48,360 bases of DNA from Pseudomonadota bacterium (GCA_016705325.1 JADIYJ010000028.1:1-48360); one strand, 5' to 3'; numbered from the stretch's first letter, positions 19,995 to 28,336 are shown. The notes: generated by a model not told the origin, from the sequence alone. A program made the numbers and translations.

Positions 19995-20893
19995 TTTTTC
20001 GTGCCCTCCTTCATCGTGCTGCGGATCGTTGCGACGATGCCGTCGATGGCGGGAGTGCGGGTGGTCGACTTGCGCCAGACCGCACCGATCGCGCGACCCG
20101 GCGCAGGTTTCGCAAACGGCTTCACGCGCAGGCCGCGCGCCGTGCCCACGGGCGTTTCGGCCGCGAGCTCGGGCAGCAGCGTGATGCCGTGGCCGGCCGC
20201 GACCATCTGGCGCAAGGTCTCGAGACTCGTCGCCCGGTAATCCTGCTCCTCGCTTACCCGGACCCGGCTGCAGACCTCCAGCGCCTGGTCGCGCAGGCAG
20301 TGGCCGTCCTCGAGCAGCAGCAGCGTCTCGCCACGCAGATCTTCCACCTTCACGCGCTCGCGGTCGGCGAGCGCATGCGAGGCGGGCACGGCGAGTACGA
20401 AGGGCTCTGCGTACAGTGGCGCAGCCTCGAGGCCGTCCATCGCCACGGGCAGCGCGAGCACACCGACGTCGATCTCGCCCGCGCGCAAGCGCTCGAGCAG
20501 TGGTTCGGTCTGGTATTCGTACAGCATGAGTTTGAGCCGCGGCAGCTCGCGTCGCAGCCGGCCGACGATGTGCGGCAGCAGGTACGGGCCGACGGTGGGA
20601 ATCAGGGCCAGCTTGAGCGGCCCGGCCAGCGGATCCCGGTCGGTCTTCGCCAGTTCGACGATCGCATCGGCTTCCTGCAGCAACAGTCGCGCCCGCTGCA
20701 CGATCTTCACGCCGGTCGCGGTCAGGGCGACGCGCCTGGGCTGCCGCTCGACGAGCGGCACGCCCAGGTACTCCTCGAGCTTGCGGATCTGTGCCGAGAG
20801 GGTCGGCTGGCTGACGAAGCAACGCTCCGCCGCCTTGCCGAAGTGGCGCTCGTCGGCCAGTGCCACGAGGTAGCGGAGGTCACGCAGGTTCAT
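19991..20893 (-). CDS. oxyR: OxyR, peroxide-sensing LysR-type regulator
   Basis: 300 residues from ATG 20893. The LysR N-terminal helix-turn-helix is MNLRDLRYLVALADERHFGK, then SQPTLSAQIRKLE. The sensing segment EDGHCLRDQALEVC places cysteines at residues 199 and 208, exactly the disulfide pair of E. coli OxyR. Oxidation by H2O2 would switch it to the activating form. An ATAG-N7-CTAT element lies 10 bases upstream, suggesting autoregulation. It overlaps the copper chaperone by ATGA and is divergent from the Nudix gene. Confidence 0.94.
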   Translation of the reverse strand: MNLRDLRYLVALADERHFGKAAERCFVSQPTLSAQIRKLEEYLGVPLVERQPRRVALTATGVKIVQRARLLLQEADAIVELAKTDRDPLAGPLKLALIPTVGPYLLPHIVGRLRRELPRLKLMLYEYQTEPLLERLRAGEIDVGVLALPVAMDGLEAAPLYAEPFVLAVPASHALADRERVKVEDLRGETLLLLEDGHCLRDQALEVCSRVRVSEEQDYRATSLETLRQMVAAGHGITLLPELAAETPVGTARGLRVKPFAKPAPGRAIGAVWRKSTTRTPAIDGIVATIRSTMKEGTKK

Positions 20894-20902
20894 GCGGAAA
20901 TA

Positions 20903-20917
20903 ATAGCTGCAGCCTAT
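20903..20917. promoter_or_regulatory. OxyR-like half-site ATAG-N7-CTAT
   Basis: ATAGCTGCAGCCTAT keeps the ATAGnt...CTAT core of the OxyR consensus (ATAGntnnnanCTAT) with one inner mismatch. It lies just upstream of oxyR in the shared gap with the Nudix gene. Only one half-site is visible; the second at the expected 7-bp spacing is absent. Confidence 0.5.
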
Positions 20918-20964
20918 CGGCCGGTGCAAAGCAATCAGGCCGGTTGATCGCCTATACTTGCGCC

Positions 20965-21636
20965 ATGGGTCCCCGCTCCCCGAGGCTTTCGGCCGGCGTC
21001 GTGGTCGTGCGCCGTGCAGGCGACGACTGGCTGTACCTGTTGCTGCGCGCCTTCAATCACTGGGATTTCCCCAAAGGCATGGTCGAGGAGGGCGAAGAGC
21101 CGCTGGCCGCGGCCATCCGCGAGGTGCGCGAAGAGTCCACGATCGAGGATCTCGAGTTCGCGTGGGGCTCGAATTCGACGCAGACGGGACCCTACAGCGG
21201 CGGCAAGGTGGCCCGCTATTACCTCGCATCCACCTGCACGACTGACGTGGGCTTGCCGATCAATCCCATGATCGGCCGTGCCGAGCACAGCGAGTACCGC
21301 TGGGTCGATTTCGACGCCGCCCTCGAACTCGTCTCGCCGCGCGTCAAGCCCGTCGTGCGCTGGGCCGCACAGGCGCTCGCCGCGGCGACTGACCTGCCGT
21401 CAGACGACGCGGCCGCGATGGCCGCCCCGCGCGAAATCTTCGACGTTCGCCGCCATTTCATCGAGGCAACGCTGGCGTGCCTCGCGTGCTGCCCACGCAA
21501 TGTGCGGCGTCACGATCAGGTGCGGAATGTCCGGCGCCAGCAGGGGATTGCCGTCCACGGGCGGCTCCTGTGGCAGCACGTCGATGGCGGCGCCGCCGAG
21601 CCTGCCCGCGCGCAGTGCGTCGGCCAGCGCCTGTGA
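20965..21636 (+). CDS. Nudix hydrolase (bis-nucleosyl-tetraphosphatase-like)
   Basis: 223 residues from ATG 20965. The Nudix box is present as GMVEEGEEPLAAAIREVREES (G, six residues, E, then REVREES), preceded by LLRAFNHWDFPKG, which is typical of Ap4A-hydrolase-like members. It would hydrolyse a nucleoside diphosphate linked to another moiety, removing stress nucleotides. Recognisable family sequence ends near AAQALAAAT (about residue 145). The last ~75 residues run antisense over the 3' end of the dehydrogenase and look like a read-through tail, so the natural stop is probably near 21400. Divergent from oxyR. Confidence 0.78.
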   Translation: MGPRSPRLSAGVVVVRRAGDDWLYLLLRAFNHWDFPKGMVEEGEEPLAAAIREVREESTIEDLEFAWGSNSTQTGPYSGGKVARYYLASTCTTDVGLPINPMIGRAEHSEYRWVDFDAALELVSPRVKPVVRWAAQALAAATDLPSDDAAAMAAPREIFDVRRHFIEATLACLACCPRNVRRHDQVRNVRRQQGIAVHGRLLWQHVDGGAAEPARAQCVGQRL

Positions 21637-22359
21637 GTCGACGAGCGCACCCCGCGCGGTGTTGATGAGCAGCGCATCGGGCTTCATGCGCGCCAGTTGC
21701 GGGGCACCGATCAAGCCCTGCGTGAGAGTCGTCAGCGGACAATGCAGGCTGAGCACGTCCACCTGCGACAGCAGTTCGTCGAGGTCGTGCCGGCCGGCTC
21801 GCGGCTCGCCCCCCGGGCGGCTGGCGATCCACACCTCCATGCCGAGCGCCAGGCTGGCTGCGCGTGCCACGCCCTTGCCGAGCGCGCCATAACCCACGAT
21901 GCCGAGCTTGCGCCCCGCGAGTTCCCGCAGCGGGAAGTCGAGCAGGCAGAACTGGTCGCCGCGTGACCAGGCGCCCGAGCGAACCAGCGCGTCGTATTCG
22001 CGCAGGCGCTGCGTCAGCAGCAGCATCGTGCCGAGCACGTGCTGCACCACCGAGGCGGTGCAATAGTCGCGCAGGTTGCAGACGGCGATGCCGCGCTCGC
22101 GGGCGGCTTCGAGGTCGACGTTGTTGGTGCCCGTGGCGGCGAGCACGATGAGCTTGAGGTCGGGCGAGGCCGCGATCGTCTCGCGCGTGATGCGCAGCTT
22201 GTTCAGCGCGACGACGGTGGCGCCGGCGATGGCCTCCGGCACGGCAGCCTGCGGCGTGTGGTCGCGCAATTCCAGGTCGGGCAGGGCGCGCCGCAACGCG
22301 GACGGGTCGAGGTCGCGATTGAAACTGACGGTGGCGTAATCGAGGAAAACGGCTCGCAT
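21400..22359 (-). CDS. D-2-hydroxyacid dehydrogenase (HprA/glycerate dehydrogenase-like)
   Basis: 319 residues from ATG 22359. NAD-binding GIVGYGALGKGVA motif; catalytic residues are visible as Arg in LLINTARGALVD, Glu in VLPQEPP and His in VTPHIAW. These enzymes reduce 2-oxoacids such as hydroxypyruvate or glyoxylate with NAD(P)H. The preceding segments VALNKLRITRETI and VLAATGTNNVDLEAARERG match the substrate domain of HprA-like members. It is divergent from hoxF and converges with the Nudix gene, overlapping its predicted tail by 237 bases. Exact substrate not determinable. Confidence 0.9.
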   Translation of the reverse strand: MRAVFLDYATVSFNRDLDPSALRRALPDLELRDHTPQAAVPEAIAGATVVALNKLRITRETIAASPDLKLIVLAATGTNNVDLEAARERGIAVCNLRDYCTASVVQHVLGTMLLLTQRLREYDALVRSGAWSRGDQFCLLDFPLRELAGRKLGIVGYGALGKGVARAASLALGMEVWIASRPGGEPRAGRHDLDELLSQVDVLSLHCPLTTLTQGLIGAPQLARMKPDALLINTARGALVDSQALADALRAGRLGGAAIDVLPQEPPVDGNPLLAPDIPHLIVTPHIAWAAREARQRCLDEMAANVEDFARGGHRGRVV

Positions 22360-22469
22360 CGGGCACTCGCTGACAAGCGACGACTGCAAACCGTAGCATT
22401 CCCGCATGCGCCGGTCGTCGAAAAAATCGACGATCGCGCTTTGCCGCGGTGCGGGTCCGGTTTTCCGCG

Positions 22470-24419
22470 ATGGCGAGGCTGGCCCGGCACAGTGCACTGT
22501 GTACGGGCCGGACGAGCAGTCCGCCAGGAAGATCGCACATCGTTACCCAGCCAGACACACCGGACGAACTCGAGCCGCGCGTACGACGCATCATTTCGCG
22601 TTGGGGCCACGATCCCGGCGCGCTCGTGCAGGTGTTGCGCGAGGTCCAGGAGGCGTTCGGCTACCTGCCGGCTCCCGTGCTCACGCTGGTCGCACGCCTG
22701 CTGCGCATCCCCTATTCGCGCGCCAAGGGCGTCGCGAGCTTCTATTCCTTCCTGTCCGACGAGCCGCTGGGCGCGTATCGCGTCCTGTTCTCCGACAACA
22801 TCACCGACCGCATGGCCGGCAGCGAGTCCCTGCTGCAGGCGATGTGCTACCGCCTCTGGGCGGAGCCGGGAAAAGTCTCGCAGGACGGCCTGGTCAGCGT
22901 CGCGCGCACGTCGTGCACCGGCATGTGCGACCAGGGGCCGGCATTGCTGGTCAACGGCCGCGCCGTCCCGTCGCTGACCAGTGAGCGTGTCGAGCGCATC
23001 TGCGATCTGATCCTTGCGCGTACGCCGCTCGACGCGTGGCCAGCGGGGTTCTTCGTCGTGCACGACAACGTGCGTCGCGCGGACATCCTGCTCGGCCACA
23101 CGCTGCAACCCGGCGAGGCGATAGGCGCCGCGCTGCAACGCGGCGCGGCAGGCTGGTCCGAGCACGCGGCCAACGAACGTTCCTGGCGCGAGGCGTACGT
23201 CGGTGCCGCGCAGGGTCCAATCGCCATCCTCGAGGAGATCAAGCGCTCGAACCTGCGCGGCCGCGGCGGCGCGGGCTTTACCACCGGCGTGAAGTGGGAG
23301 GCGTGCCGCCAGGCCACGGGCCTGACACGCTACGTGGTCTGCAACGCCGACGAAGGCGAGCCGGGCACGTTCAAGGATCGCGTGCTGCTGACGAGCCACG
23401 CCGACCTGGTATTCGAAGGCATGACGGTCGCGGCCTATGCGATCGGCGCCAGCCTGGGGTTCCTCTACCTGCGCGGCGAGTATCGCTACCTGCTCGAGCC
23501 GCTCGAGGCGATCCTGCAGCGCCGCCGTGCCGCCAACCTGCTCGGCAACGGCATCTGCGGCCAGCCGGGGTTCGATTTCGACATCCGCATCCACGTCGGC
23601 GCGGGCTCCTACGTGTGCGGCGAAGAGTCTGCCCTGATCGAGTCGCTCGAGGGCAAGCGCGGTGTGCCGCGCAATCGACCGCCGTATCCCGTCACGAACG
23701 GCTACCGGCAGCAGCCGACGATCGTGAACAACGTCGAGACGTTGTGCGCCGCCGCGTTGATTGCCGTCCGGGGCGGCGACTGGTACCGCTCGCTCGGCAC
23801 GCTCAAGTCGTCCGGCACCAAGATTCTCTCGGTGGCGGGTGACGTCGCCCGTCCGGGCCTGTACGAGTACCCGTTCGGCGTGACGCTGCGCCAGGTGCTG
23901 GAGGACTGCGGCGCCGCGGACACGCAGGCGATACAGATCAGCGGCCCGTCGGGCATCTGCGTCGATGCGACCGAATTCGGCCGCCGCATCGCCTTCGAGG
24001 ACCTGCCCACCGCCGGCGCGTTCACCGTGTTCGATGCCAGCCGCGACATGTTCGACGTGGCGCACAACTACGCGCAGTTCTTTGCGCACGAGAGCTGCGG
24101 CTTCTGCACGCCGTGCCGTGTCGGCACCTCGATGCTGGTCGCGTCGATGGACAAGATCCGTGCGGGCAACGGCACCCAGCACGACGTCGGCGAAATAGAC
24201 CGGCTGAACAAGGTGCTGCTGATGTCCGCCCACTGCGGCCTCGGCCACACGGCCTGCAACCCGATCCTCGACACGCTCAAGCGCTTCCGCCCGGCCTACG
24301 AGCGCAAGCTGCGCTCGCTCGATTTCACGCCGGCGTTCGACCTCGACGGCGCGCTGCACCGCGCCCGCAAGATGACCGGCCGCGACGACGCCGACGCGCA
24401 CCTGGAGGCACAACCGTGA
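22470..24419 (+). CDS. hoxF: NAD-reducing [NiFe] hydrogenase diaphorase subunit HoxF
   Basis: About 630-650 residues. The N-terminal NuoE-like part keeps SCTGMCDQGPALLVNG but has lost the first two cluster cysteines (FSDNITDRMAG). The NuoF-like part follows: FMN site RGRGGAGFTTGVKWE, NAD site GAGSYVCGEESALIESLEG, and the [4Fe-4S] ligands SCGFCTPCR plus Cys in HTACNPIL. It transfers electrons between FMN/NAD+ and the cluster chain of HoxU. A GTG at 22449 and ATG at 22470 are the only regular in-frame starts, but the conserved domain and a strong ribosome site point to translation from about 22539. First gene of hoxFUYHW; overlaps hoxU by GTGA. Confidence 0.9.
   Translation: MARLARHSALCTGRTSSPPGRSHIVTQPDTPDELEPRVRRIISRWGHDPGALVQVLREVQEAFGYLPAPVLTLVARLLRIPYSRAKGVASFYSFLSDEPLGAYRVLFSDNITDRMAGSESLLQAMCYRLWAEPGKVSQDGLVSVARTSCTGMCDQGPALLVNGRAVPSLTSERVERICDLILARTPLDAWPAGFFVVHDNVRRADILLGHTLQPGEAIGAALQRGAAGWSEHAANERSWREAYVGAAQGPIAILEEIKRSNLRGRGGAGFTTGVKWEACRQATGLTRYVVCNADEGEPGTFKDRVLLTSHADLVFEGMTVAAYAIGASLGFLYLRGEYRYLLEPLEAILQRRRAANLLGNGICGQPGFDFDIRIHVGAGSYVCGEESALIESLEGKRGVPRNRPPYPVTNGYRQQPTIVNNVETLCAAALIAVRGGDWYRSLGTLKSSGTKILSVAGDVARPGLYEYPFGVTLRQVLEDCGAADTQAIQISGPSGICVDATEFGRRIAFEDLPTAGAFTVFDASRDMFDVAHNYAQFFAHESCGFCTPCRVGTSMLVASMDKIRAGNGTQHDVGEIDRLNKVLLMSAHCGLGHTACNPILDTLKRFRPAYERKLRSLDFTPAFDLDGALHRARKMTGRDDADAHLEAQP
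22481..22509. promoter_or_regulatory. Nested palindrome before hoxF
   Basis: The inner CACAGTGCACTGTG (22488-22501) is a perfect 14-bp palindrome. It is flanked by GGCCCG (22481-22486) and CGGGCC (22504-22509). It ends 16 bases before a strong AGGAAG site, so it could be an operator or leader hairpin of the hox operon. Confidence 0.55.
22526..22531 (+). promoter_or_regulatory. Strong ribosome site AGGAAG facing an ATC codon
   Basis: AGGAAG is followed after 7 bases by ATC-GTT-ACC in the hoxF frame (22539). The spacing is ideal, but neither ATC nor GTT is a normal start. A base error (ATG or GTG in truth) or a rare start codon would explain this. Confidence 0.5.
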
Positions 24420-25150
24420 ACCAGCGGCCGAGCTTTCTCCTCGACGGCGCCGAGGTGCCGTTCGAACCCGGGCAGACGGTGATGCAGGCCGCGCTCGCGG
24501 CCGGGCGCTACATCCCGCACCTCTGCTACCACCCGGAATTCACGCCGCACGGCAGCTGCAAGCTCTGCACCGCCAGGGTCAACGGCCGGCTGATGGCCGC
24601 GTGCACCACGCCCGCCGGGATCGCGACCGAGGTCGAAAGCGAAACGGAAGAGTTGAACGACCTGCGACGCACGCTGGTGCAGATGCTGTTCGCGGAGGGC
24701 AATCACTTCTGCCCCTCCTGCGAGAAGAGCGGCAACTGCGTGCTGCAGGCCCTTGGCTACGATCTCGGGGTGATGACCGCGGGATTCCGCCACCTGTTTC
24801 CGGACCGTCCCGTGGATGCCTCGCACCCCGAGATCCTGCTCGACTTCAACCGCTGCATCCTTTGCGAGCTGTGCGTGCGCGCGGCACGCGAAGTGGACGG
24901 CAAGCACGTCTTCTCGCTGGCGGGCCGCGGCCTTGGCAAGCACCTGATCGTGAACGCGGAGTCGGGGCGGCTGGTGGACACCGACGTGAAGGTCACCGAC
25001 AAGGCTGTCGAGGTGTGCCCGGTGGGCGTGATCCTGCGCAAGCGAGTCGGCTTCGCCACGCCGATCGGCGCGCGCCGCTACGACCAGTCGCCGATCAGCG
25101 CGCAGGCGCTCGCCGATGCGCCGCGCCCGCTGGAGCGCAACCATGATTGA
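24416..25150 (+). CDS. hoxU: Hydrogenase diaphorase Fe-S subunit HoxU
   Basis: 244 residues from GTG 24416. It is related to the N-terminus of NuoG. The [2Fe-2S] ligands are CYHPEFTPHGSCKLC and AACTTP; a His-ligated [4Fe-4S] site is HFCPSCEKSGNC; and a further [4Fe-4S] site is CILCELCVRAAR with EVCPVGVI. It wires HoxF to the hydrogenase module HoxYH. The start overlaps the hoxF stop (GTGA), and the end overlaps hoxY by 8 bases, so the operon is tightly coupled. Confidence 0.92.
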   Translation: MNQRPSFLLDGAEVPFEPGQTVMQAALAAGRYIPHLCYHPEFTPHGSCKLCTARVNGRLMAACTTPAGIATEVESETEELNDLRRTLVQMLFAEGNHFCPSCEKSGNCVLQALGYDLGVMTAGFRHLFPDRPVDASHPEILLDFNRCILCELCVRAAREVDGKHVFSLAGRGLGKHLIVNAESGRLVDTDVKVTDKAVEVCPVGVILRKRVGFATPIGARRYDQSPISAQALADAPRPLERNHD

Positions 25151-25694
25151 CGTCACCCGGCGCAAGCTCAAGGTCGCGACGACTTCGCTCGCCGGCTGCT
25201 TCGGTTGCCACATGTCGCTGCTCGACATCGACGAACGGCTGTTCGCGCTGCTCGAGCGCATCGAGTTCGATCGCTCGCCATTGACCGACATCAAGCACTG
25301 CGGGCCGTGCGACATCGGCATCATCGAGGGCGGCATCTGCAACGCGGAAAACGTGCACGTGTTGCACGAGTTCCGCGCCAACTGCAAGATCCTGGTGGCC
25401 ATGGGCGCCTGCGCCGTGACCGGCGGCCTGCCCGCGCAACGCAACCACCTCGATCTCGGGCTGTGCCTGCAGGAGGTGTACCTGACCGACCCCGGCGTGG
25501 CCCACGGCATGATCCCGAACGATCCCGAGCTGCCGCTGCCGCTCGACAAGGTACATCCGTTGCACGAGGTCGTGAAGATCGATTACTTCATCCCGGGCTG
25601 CCCGCCGTCGGGCGACGCCATCTGGAAATTCCTCACCGACCTGATCGAGGGCCGCACGCCGAAACTCGGCCACGGCCTGATCCACTATGACTGA
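25143..25694 (+). CDS. hoxY: [NiFe] hydrogenase small subunit HoxY
   Basis: 183 residues from ATG 25143. The proximal [4Fe-4S] cluster ligands are visible in LAGCFGCHMSLLD, in GACAVTGG and in PGCPPSGDAIW, with a further CGPCDIGIIEGG segment typical of cytoplasmic group 3 small subunits. There is no Tat signal, so the enzyme is cytoplasmic. It carries electrons between the NiFe site in HoxH and HoxU. The stop is followed 15 bases later by hoxH. Confidence 0.92.
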   Translation: MIDVTRRKLKVATTSLAGCFGCHMSLLDIDERLFALLERIEFDRSPLTDIKHCGPCDIGIIEGGICNAENVHVLHEFRANCKILVAMGACAVTGGLPAQRNHLDLGLCLQEVYLTDPGVAHGMIPNDPELPLPLDKVHPLHEVVKIDYFIPGCPPSGDAIWKFLTDLIEGRTPKLGHGLIHYD

Positions 25695-25709
25695 GCAGGG
25701 CCGCCCGCA

Positions 25710-27176
25710 ATGAGCACGCTGCCGCTGGAAACCGCCGCCCACCCCGAGCAGCTGCGCCGCGTGGTGATCGAGCCGCTGTCGCGCGTCGAGGGCCACGGCA
25801 AGGTCACGCTGCTGCTGGACGAGGACGGCCACGTCGAGCAGGCGCGGCTGCACATCGTGGAATTCCGCGCCTTCGAGAAATTCATCCAGGGCCGGCCGTA
25901 CTGGGAAGTGCCGGTGATGGTGCAGCGCCTGTGCGGCATCTGCCCGGTGAGCCATCACCTCGCGGCATGCAAGGCGCTCGACCAGGTGGTCGGCGCGACG
26001 ACGCTCACGCCCACGGCGGAGAAGATTCGCCGCCTGATGCACTACGGGCAGATCCTGCAGTCGCACGCGCTGCACTTCTTCCATCTGTCGTCGCCGGACC
26101 TGCTGTTCGGCTTCGGTTCCGACGTCGCGCGCCGCAACATCGTGGGCGTCGCGGCGGCGTATCCCGACATCGCCCGGCAGGGCGTGTTGTTGCGCAAGTA
26201 CGGCCAGGAGGTCGTCCGCCACACGGCGGGCAAGCGCATCCACGGCACGGGCTCGGTGCCCGGCGGCGTGAACAAGAGCCTCACGGCCGCCGAGCGCGAC
26301 GAGCTGCAGAAAGACATCTACCAGATGATCGCGTGGAGTCGCGACGCCGTGCGGCTGGTAAGGAAACTCTTCGAACAGGACCTCGCGACCTACCGCAGCT
26401 TCGGCACGTTCGAGGCGCGGACCTTGAGCCTGGTGCGTGCCGACGGCGCGATGGACCTCTATCACGGCGGCCTGCGCGCGCAGGGCGCGGACGGCGGGAT
26501 GATTTTCGACCACGTCGACTACGGCCACTACTGGGAGCAGATCTCCGAGGAGGTGAAGGCCTGGTCGTACATGAAGTTCCCGTACCTGCGTGCGCTCGGG
26601 CACGAGAACGGCTGGTACCGCGTCGGTCCGCTGACCCGCGTCACCCGCTGCGACTTCATTCCCACGCCGCTCGCCGACCGCGAACGGCGCGAGTTCATGG
26701 CGTTTGACGACGGGCGCGCCGCGCTATCCACGCTCGGCTTTCACTGGGCGCGCATGATCGAGATGCTGCACGCAGCCGAAGCGATCAAGGACCTGCTGCA
26801 CGACGGCGACCTGCTCGGGACCGATCTCATGACAGACGGCAAGCGGCAGGCGCGCGGCGTGGGCGTGATCGAGGCGCCGCGCGGCACGCTCATACACCAC
26901 TACCGCGTCGACGAGAACGACCAGGTGGTGCGCGCGAACCTGATCGTCTCGACCACGCACAACAACCAGGCGATGAACGTGGCGATTCGCGAGGTGGCGC
27001 GCCAGTACCTCGACGGGCGCACGCTGACCGAGGGCCTGCTCAACCACATTGAAGTGGCCGTGCGCGCGTTCGATCCCTGCCTGTCGTGCGCGACGCACGC
27101 GGTCGGCCGGATGCCGCTGGCAGTGGAGCTGCTCGATGCCGATGGCTCGGTCGCAGACTCGATGACGTGCAGATGA
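25710..27176 (+). CDS. hoxH: [NiFe] hydrogenase large subunit HoxH
   Basis: 488 residues. The NiFe-site cysteines lie in RLCGICPVSHH (Cys 75 and 78) and DPCLSCATH (Cys 457 and 460). The precursor keeps a 25-residue C-terminal extension after His463, starting AVGRMPLAVEL, which HoxW should cleave after NiFe insertion. It starts with ATG 25710 and carries the family segment VIEPLSRVEGHGKV. It is the catalytic H2-activating subunit of a group 3d NAD+-reducing hydrogenase. The hyp maturation genes are not in this window and must lie elsewhere. Confidence 0.95.
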   Translation: MSTLPLETAAHPEQLRRVVIEPLSRVEGHGKVTLLLDEDGHVEQARLHIVEFRAFEKFIQGRPYWEVPVMVQRLCGICPVSHHLAACKALDQVVGATTLTPTAEKIRRLMHYGQILQSHALHFFHLSSPDLLFGFGSDVARRNIVGVAAAYPDIARQGVLLRKYGQEVVRHTAGKRIHGTGSVPGGVNKSLTAAERDELQKDIYQMIAWSRDAVRLVRKLFEQDLATYRSFGTFEARTLSLVRADGAMDLYHGGLRAQGADGGMIFDHVDYGHYWEQISEEVKAWSYMKFPYLRALGHENGWYRVGPLTRVTRCDFIPTPLADRERREFMAFDDGRAALSTLGFHWARMIEMLHAAEAIKDLLHDGDLLGTDLMTDGKRQARGVGVIEAPRGTLIHHYRVDENDQVVRANLIVSTTHNNQAMNVAIREVARQYLDGRTLTEGLLNHIEVAVRAFDPCLSCATHAVGRMPLAVELLDADGSVADSMTCR

Positions 27177-27616
27177 GCGTTGCGCCGACGCTGGTGTTTG
27201 CCGTGGGTAACCCGAGCCGGGGCGACGATGCCGTGGGTCCGCTGCTGGCGGAACGACTCGAGGCGGCGGACGTGCCGGGCGTCGAAGTGCTGGTCGACTT
27301 CCAGCTGCAGGTCGAGCACGCGCTCGACCTCGCGGGGCGCGAACGCGTGATCTTCGTCGATGCGTGTGCCGACGCCGTGGCGCCATTCGTCGAGCGCGAG
27401 GTTCACGCCGACGCCGGTTTCGCGCACACCAGCCATTCGCTCGCGCCGGCACAGGTGCTGGAAACGTACCGGCGAGTCACCGGCGCCAGCCCGCCGCCGG
27501 CGCTGTTGTTCGGCGTGCGCGCCCATCGCTTCGAGCTTGGTGCGGATTTGTCCCCCGACACCGAGCGCGCCAGCCAGGCCGCGTGGCCGCGACTGCTGGA
27601 ACTCTGCCGCCGCTGA
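27173..27616 (+). CDS. hoxW: Hydrogenase maturation endopeptidase HoxW
   Basis: 147 residues. N-terminal signature VFAVGNPSRGDDAVGPLLAE with the metal-sensing Glu/Asp pattern of the HupD/HyaD protease family, a second acidic segment VIFVDACADA, and a later SHSLAP His. It removes the C-terminal peptide of HoxH once nickel is loaded. ATG overlaps the hoxH stop by ATGA. It is the last gene of the hox unit and faces the DUF3011 gene with a 6-base gap. Confidence 0.9.
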   Translation: MSVAPTLVFAVGNPSRGDDAVGPLLAERLEAADVPGVEVLVDFQLQVEHALDLAGRERVIFVDACADAVAPFVEREVHADAGFAHTSHSLAPAQVLETYRRVTGASPPPALLFGVRAHRFELGADLSPDTERASQAAWPRLLELCRR

Positions 27617-27622
27617 TTCCGC

Positions 27623-28336
27623 TCAGGTTCCGGCCAGCACGTCGAGGCGAACCTGCCCGCTCTGCGACGAGTAGGTGCAGCCGAGGTTGCGCGTTTCACC
27701 TTTCGGCATCCGCACCCGCAGCTGCATGCGGCAGCCGCCCGGCATCGCGACGGCTGCGTTCTGCTGCAGGATGCGTCCGCCGCGGGTGACCTCGAACCGG
27801 GCGCGGCAGCCATGGGCGACCCAGACGCGATCGCCGCGCTGGCCCCAGCTCTGGCCTTCGACGCAGCGCGCGTCGGACAGCCGCTTCACCAGCACGGCGC
27901 GGCCATTCACCGGCAACTGGCACTCGCGGTACTTCTTTTCGACCGAAGCGCAGTTGAACTGCATGCGGTCGTCGCCGTCGTCGTCGTAACCCCAGCCGAA
28001 GCCATAGAGGTTGACGTCGCCGGTGCGCGTTTCGACGAAACATGATCCGTTGGTGACTTGCCCGCGCTGGTTGCGCACGCGCAGGTCGATCGACCAGCCG
28101 TCGTGGAGCTGCTGGAAGTTGCTCGTGTCCAGCACCGTGTACCCCCGGCGGTTGGCTTCGCGCACGCAGTCGCCCTGGGCTGAGCGAGTCTGCGGCGCCG
28201 GCGCCTGCTTCAGGGCTGGCTGGTTGACGGGCGCACGCACAGCCGGAGCGACGCCTGCCTGGGCCCAGCCTGATGCGGGCACGGAGGCGGCCATTGCAAG
28301 CAGGGCAGCCAGGAACAGACGGGCAATCGATCGCAT
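27623..28336 (-). CDS. DUF3011-domain secreted protein
   Basis: 237 residues from ATG 28336, preceded by GGAGGG. Signal peptide MRSIARLFLAALLAMAA ending near GWAQA, a Pro/Ala/Gln linker, then a first domain with CVREANRRGYTVLD and WSIDLRVRNQRGQ, and the DUF3011 signature FNCASVEKKYRECQLP, VLVKRLSDARCVEGQSWGQ, VWVAHGCRARFEV. Cysteines in these repeats probably form disulfides. DUF3011 domains are envelope beta domains of unknown function. An Asp-rich segment YDDDGDDR could bind metal, which is speculation. Confidence 0.82.
   Translation of the reverse strand: MRSIARLFLAALLAMAASVPASGWAQAGVAPAVRAPVNQPALKQAPAPQTRSAQGDCVREANRRGYTVLDTSNFQQLHDGWSIDLRVRNQRGQVTNGSCFVETRTGDVNLYGFGWGYDDDGDDRMQFNCASVEKKYRECQLPVNGRAVLVKRLSDARCVEGQSWGQRGDRVWVAHGCRARFEVTRGGRILQQNAAVAMPGGCRMQLRVRMPKGETRNLGCTYSSQSGQVRLDVLAGT

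Noticed and set aside
22203..24413. 736-codon minus-strand frame opposite hoxF
   Set aside because: It is low-complexity Arg/Ala/Val-rich sequence with no domain and mirrors a clearly real HoxF; GC-rich codon positions create such antisense frames.
22470..25150. NAD-dependent formate dehydrogenase or complex I fragment
   Set aside because: HoxF/U resemble NuoEF/G, but the adjoining small and large [NiFe] subunits and HoxW protease fix the assignment to a hydrogenase.
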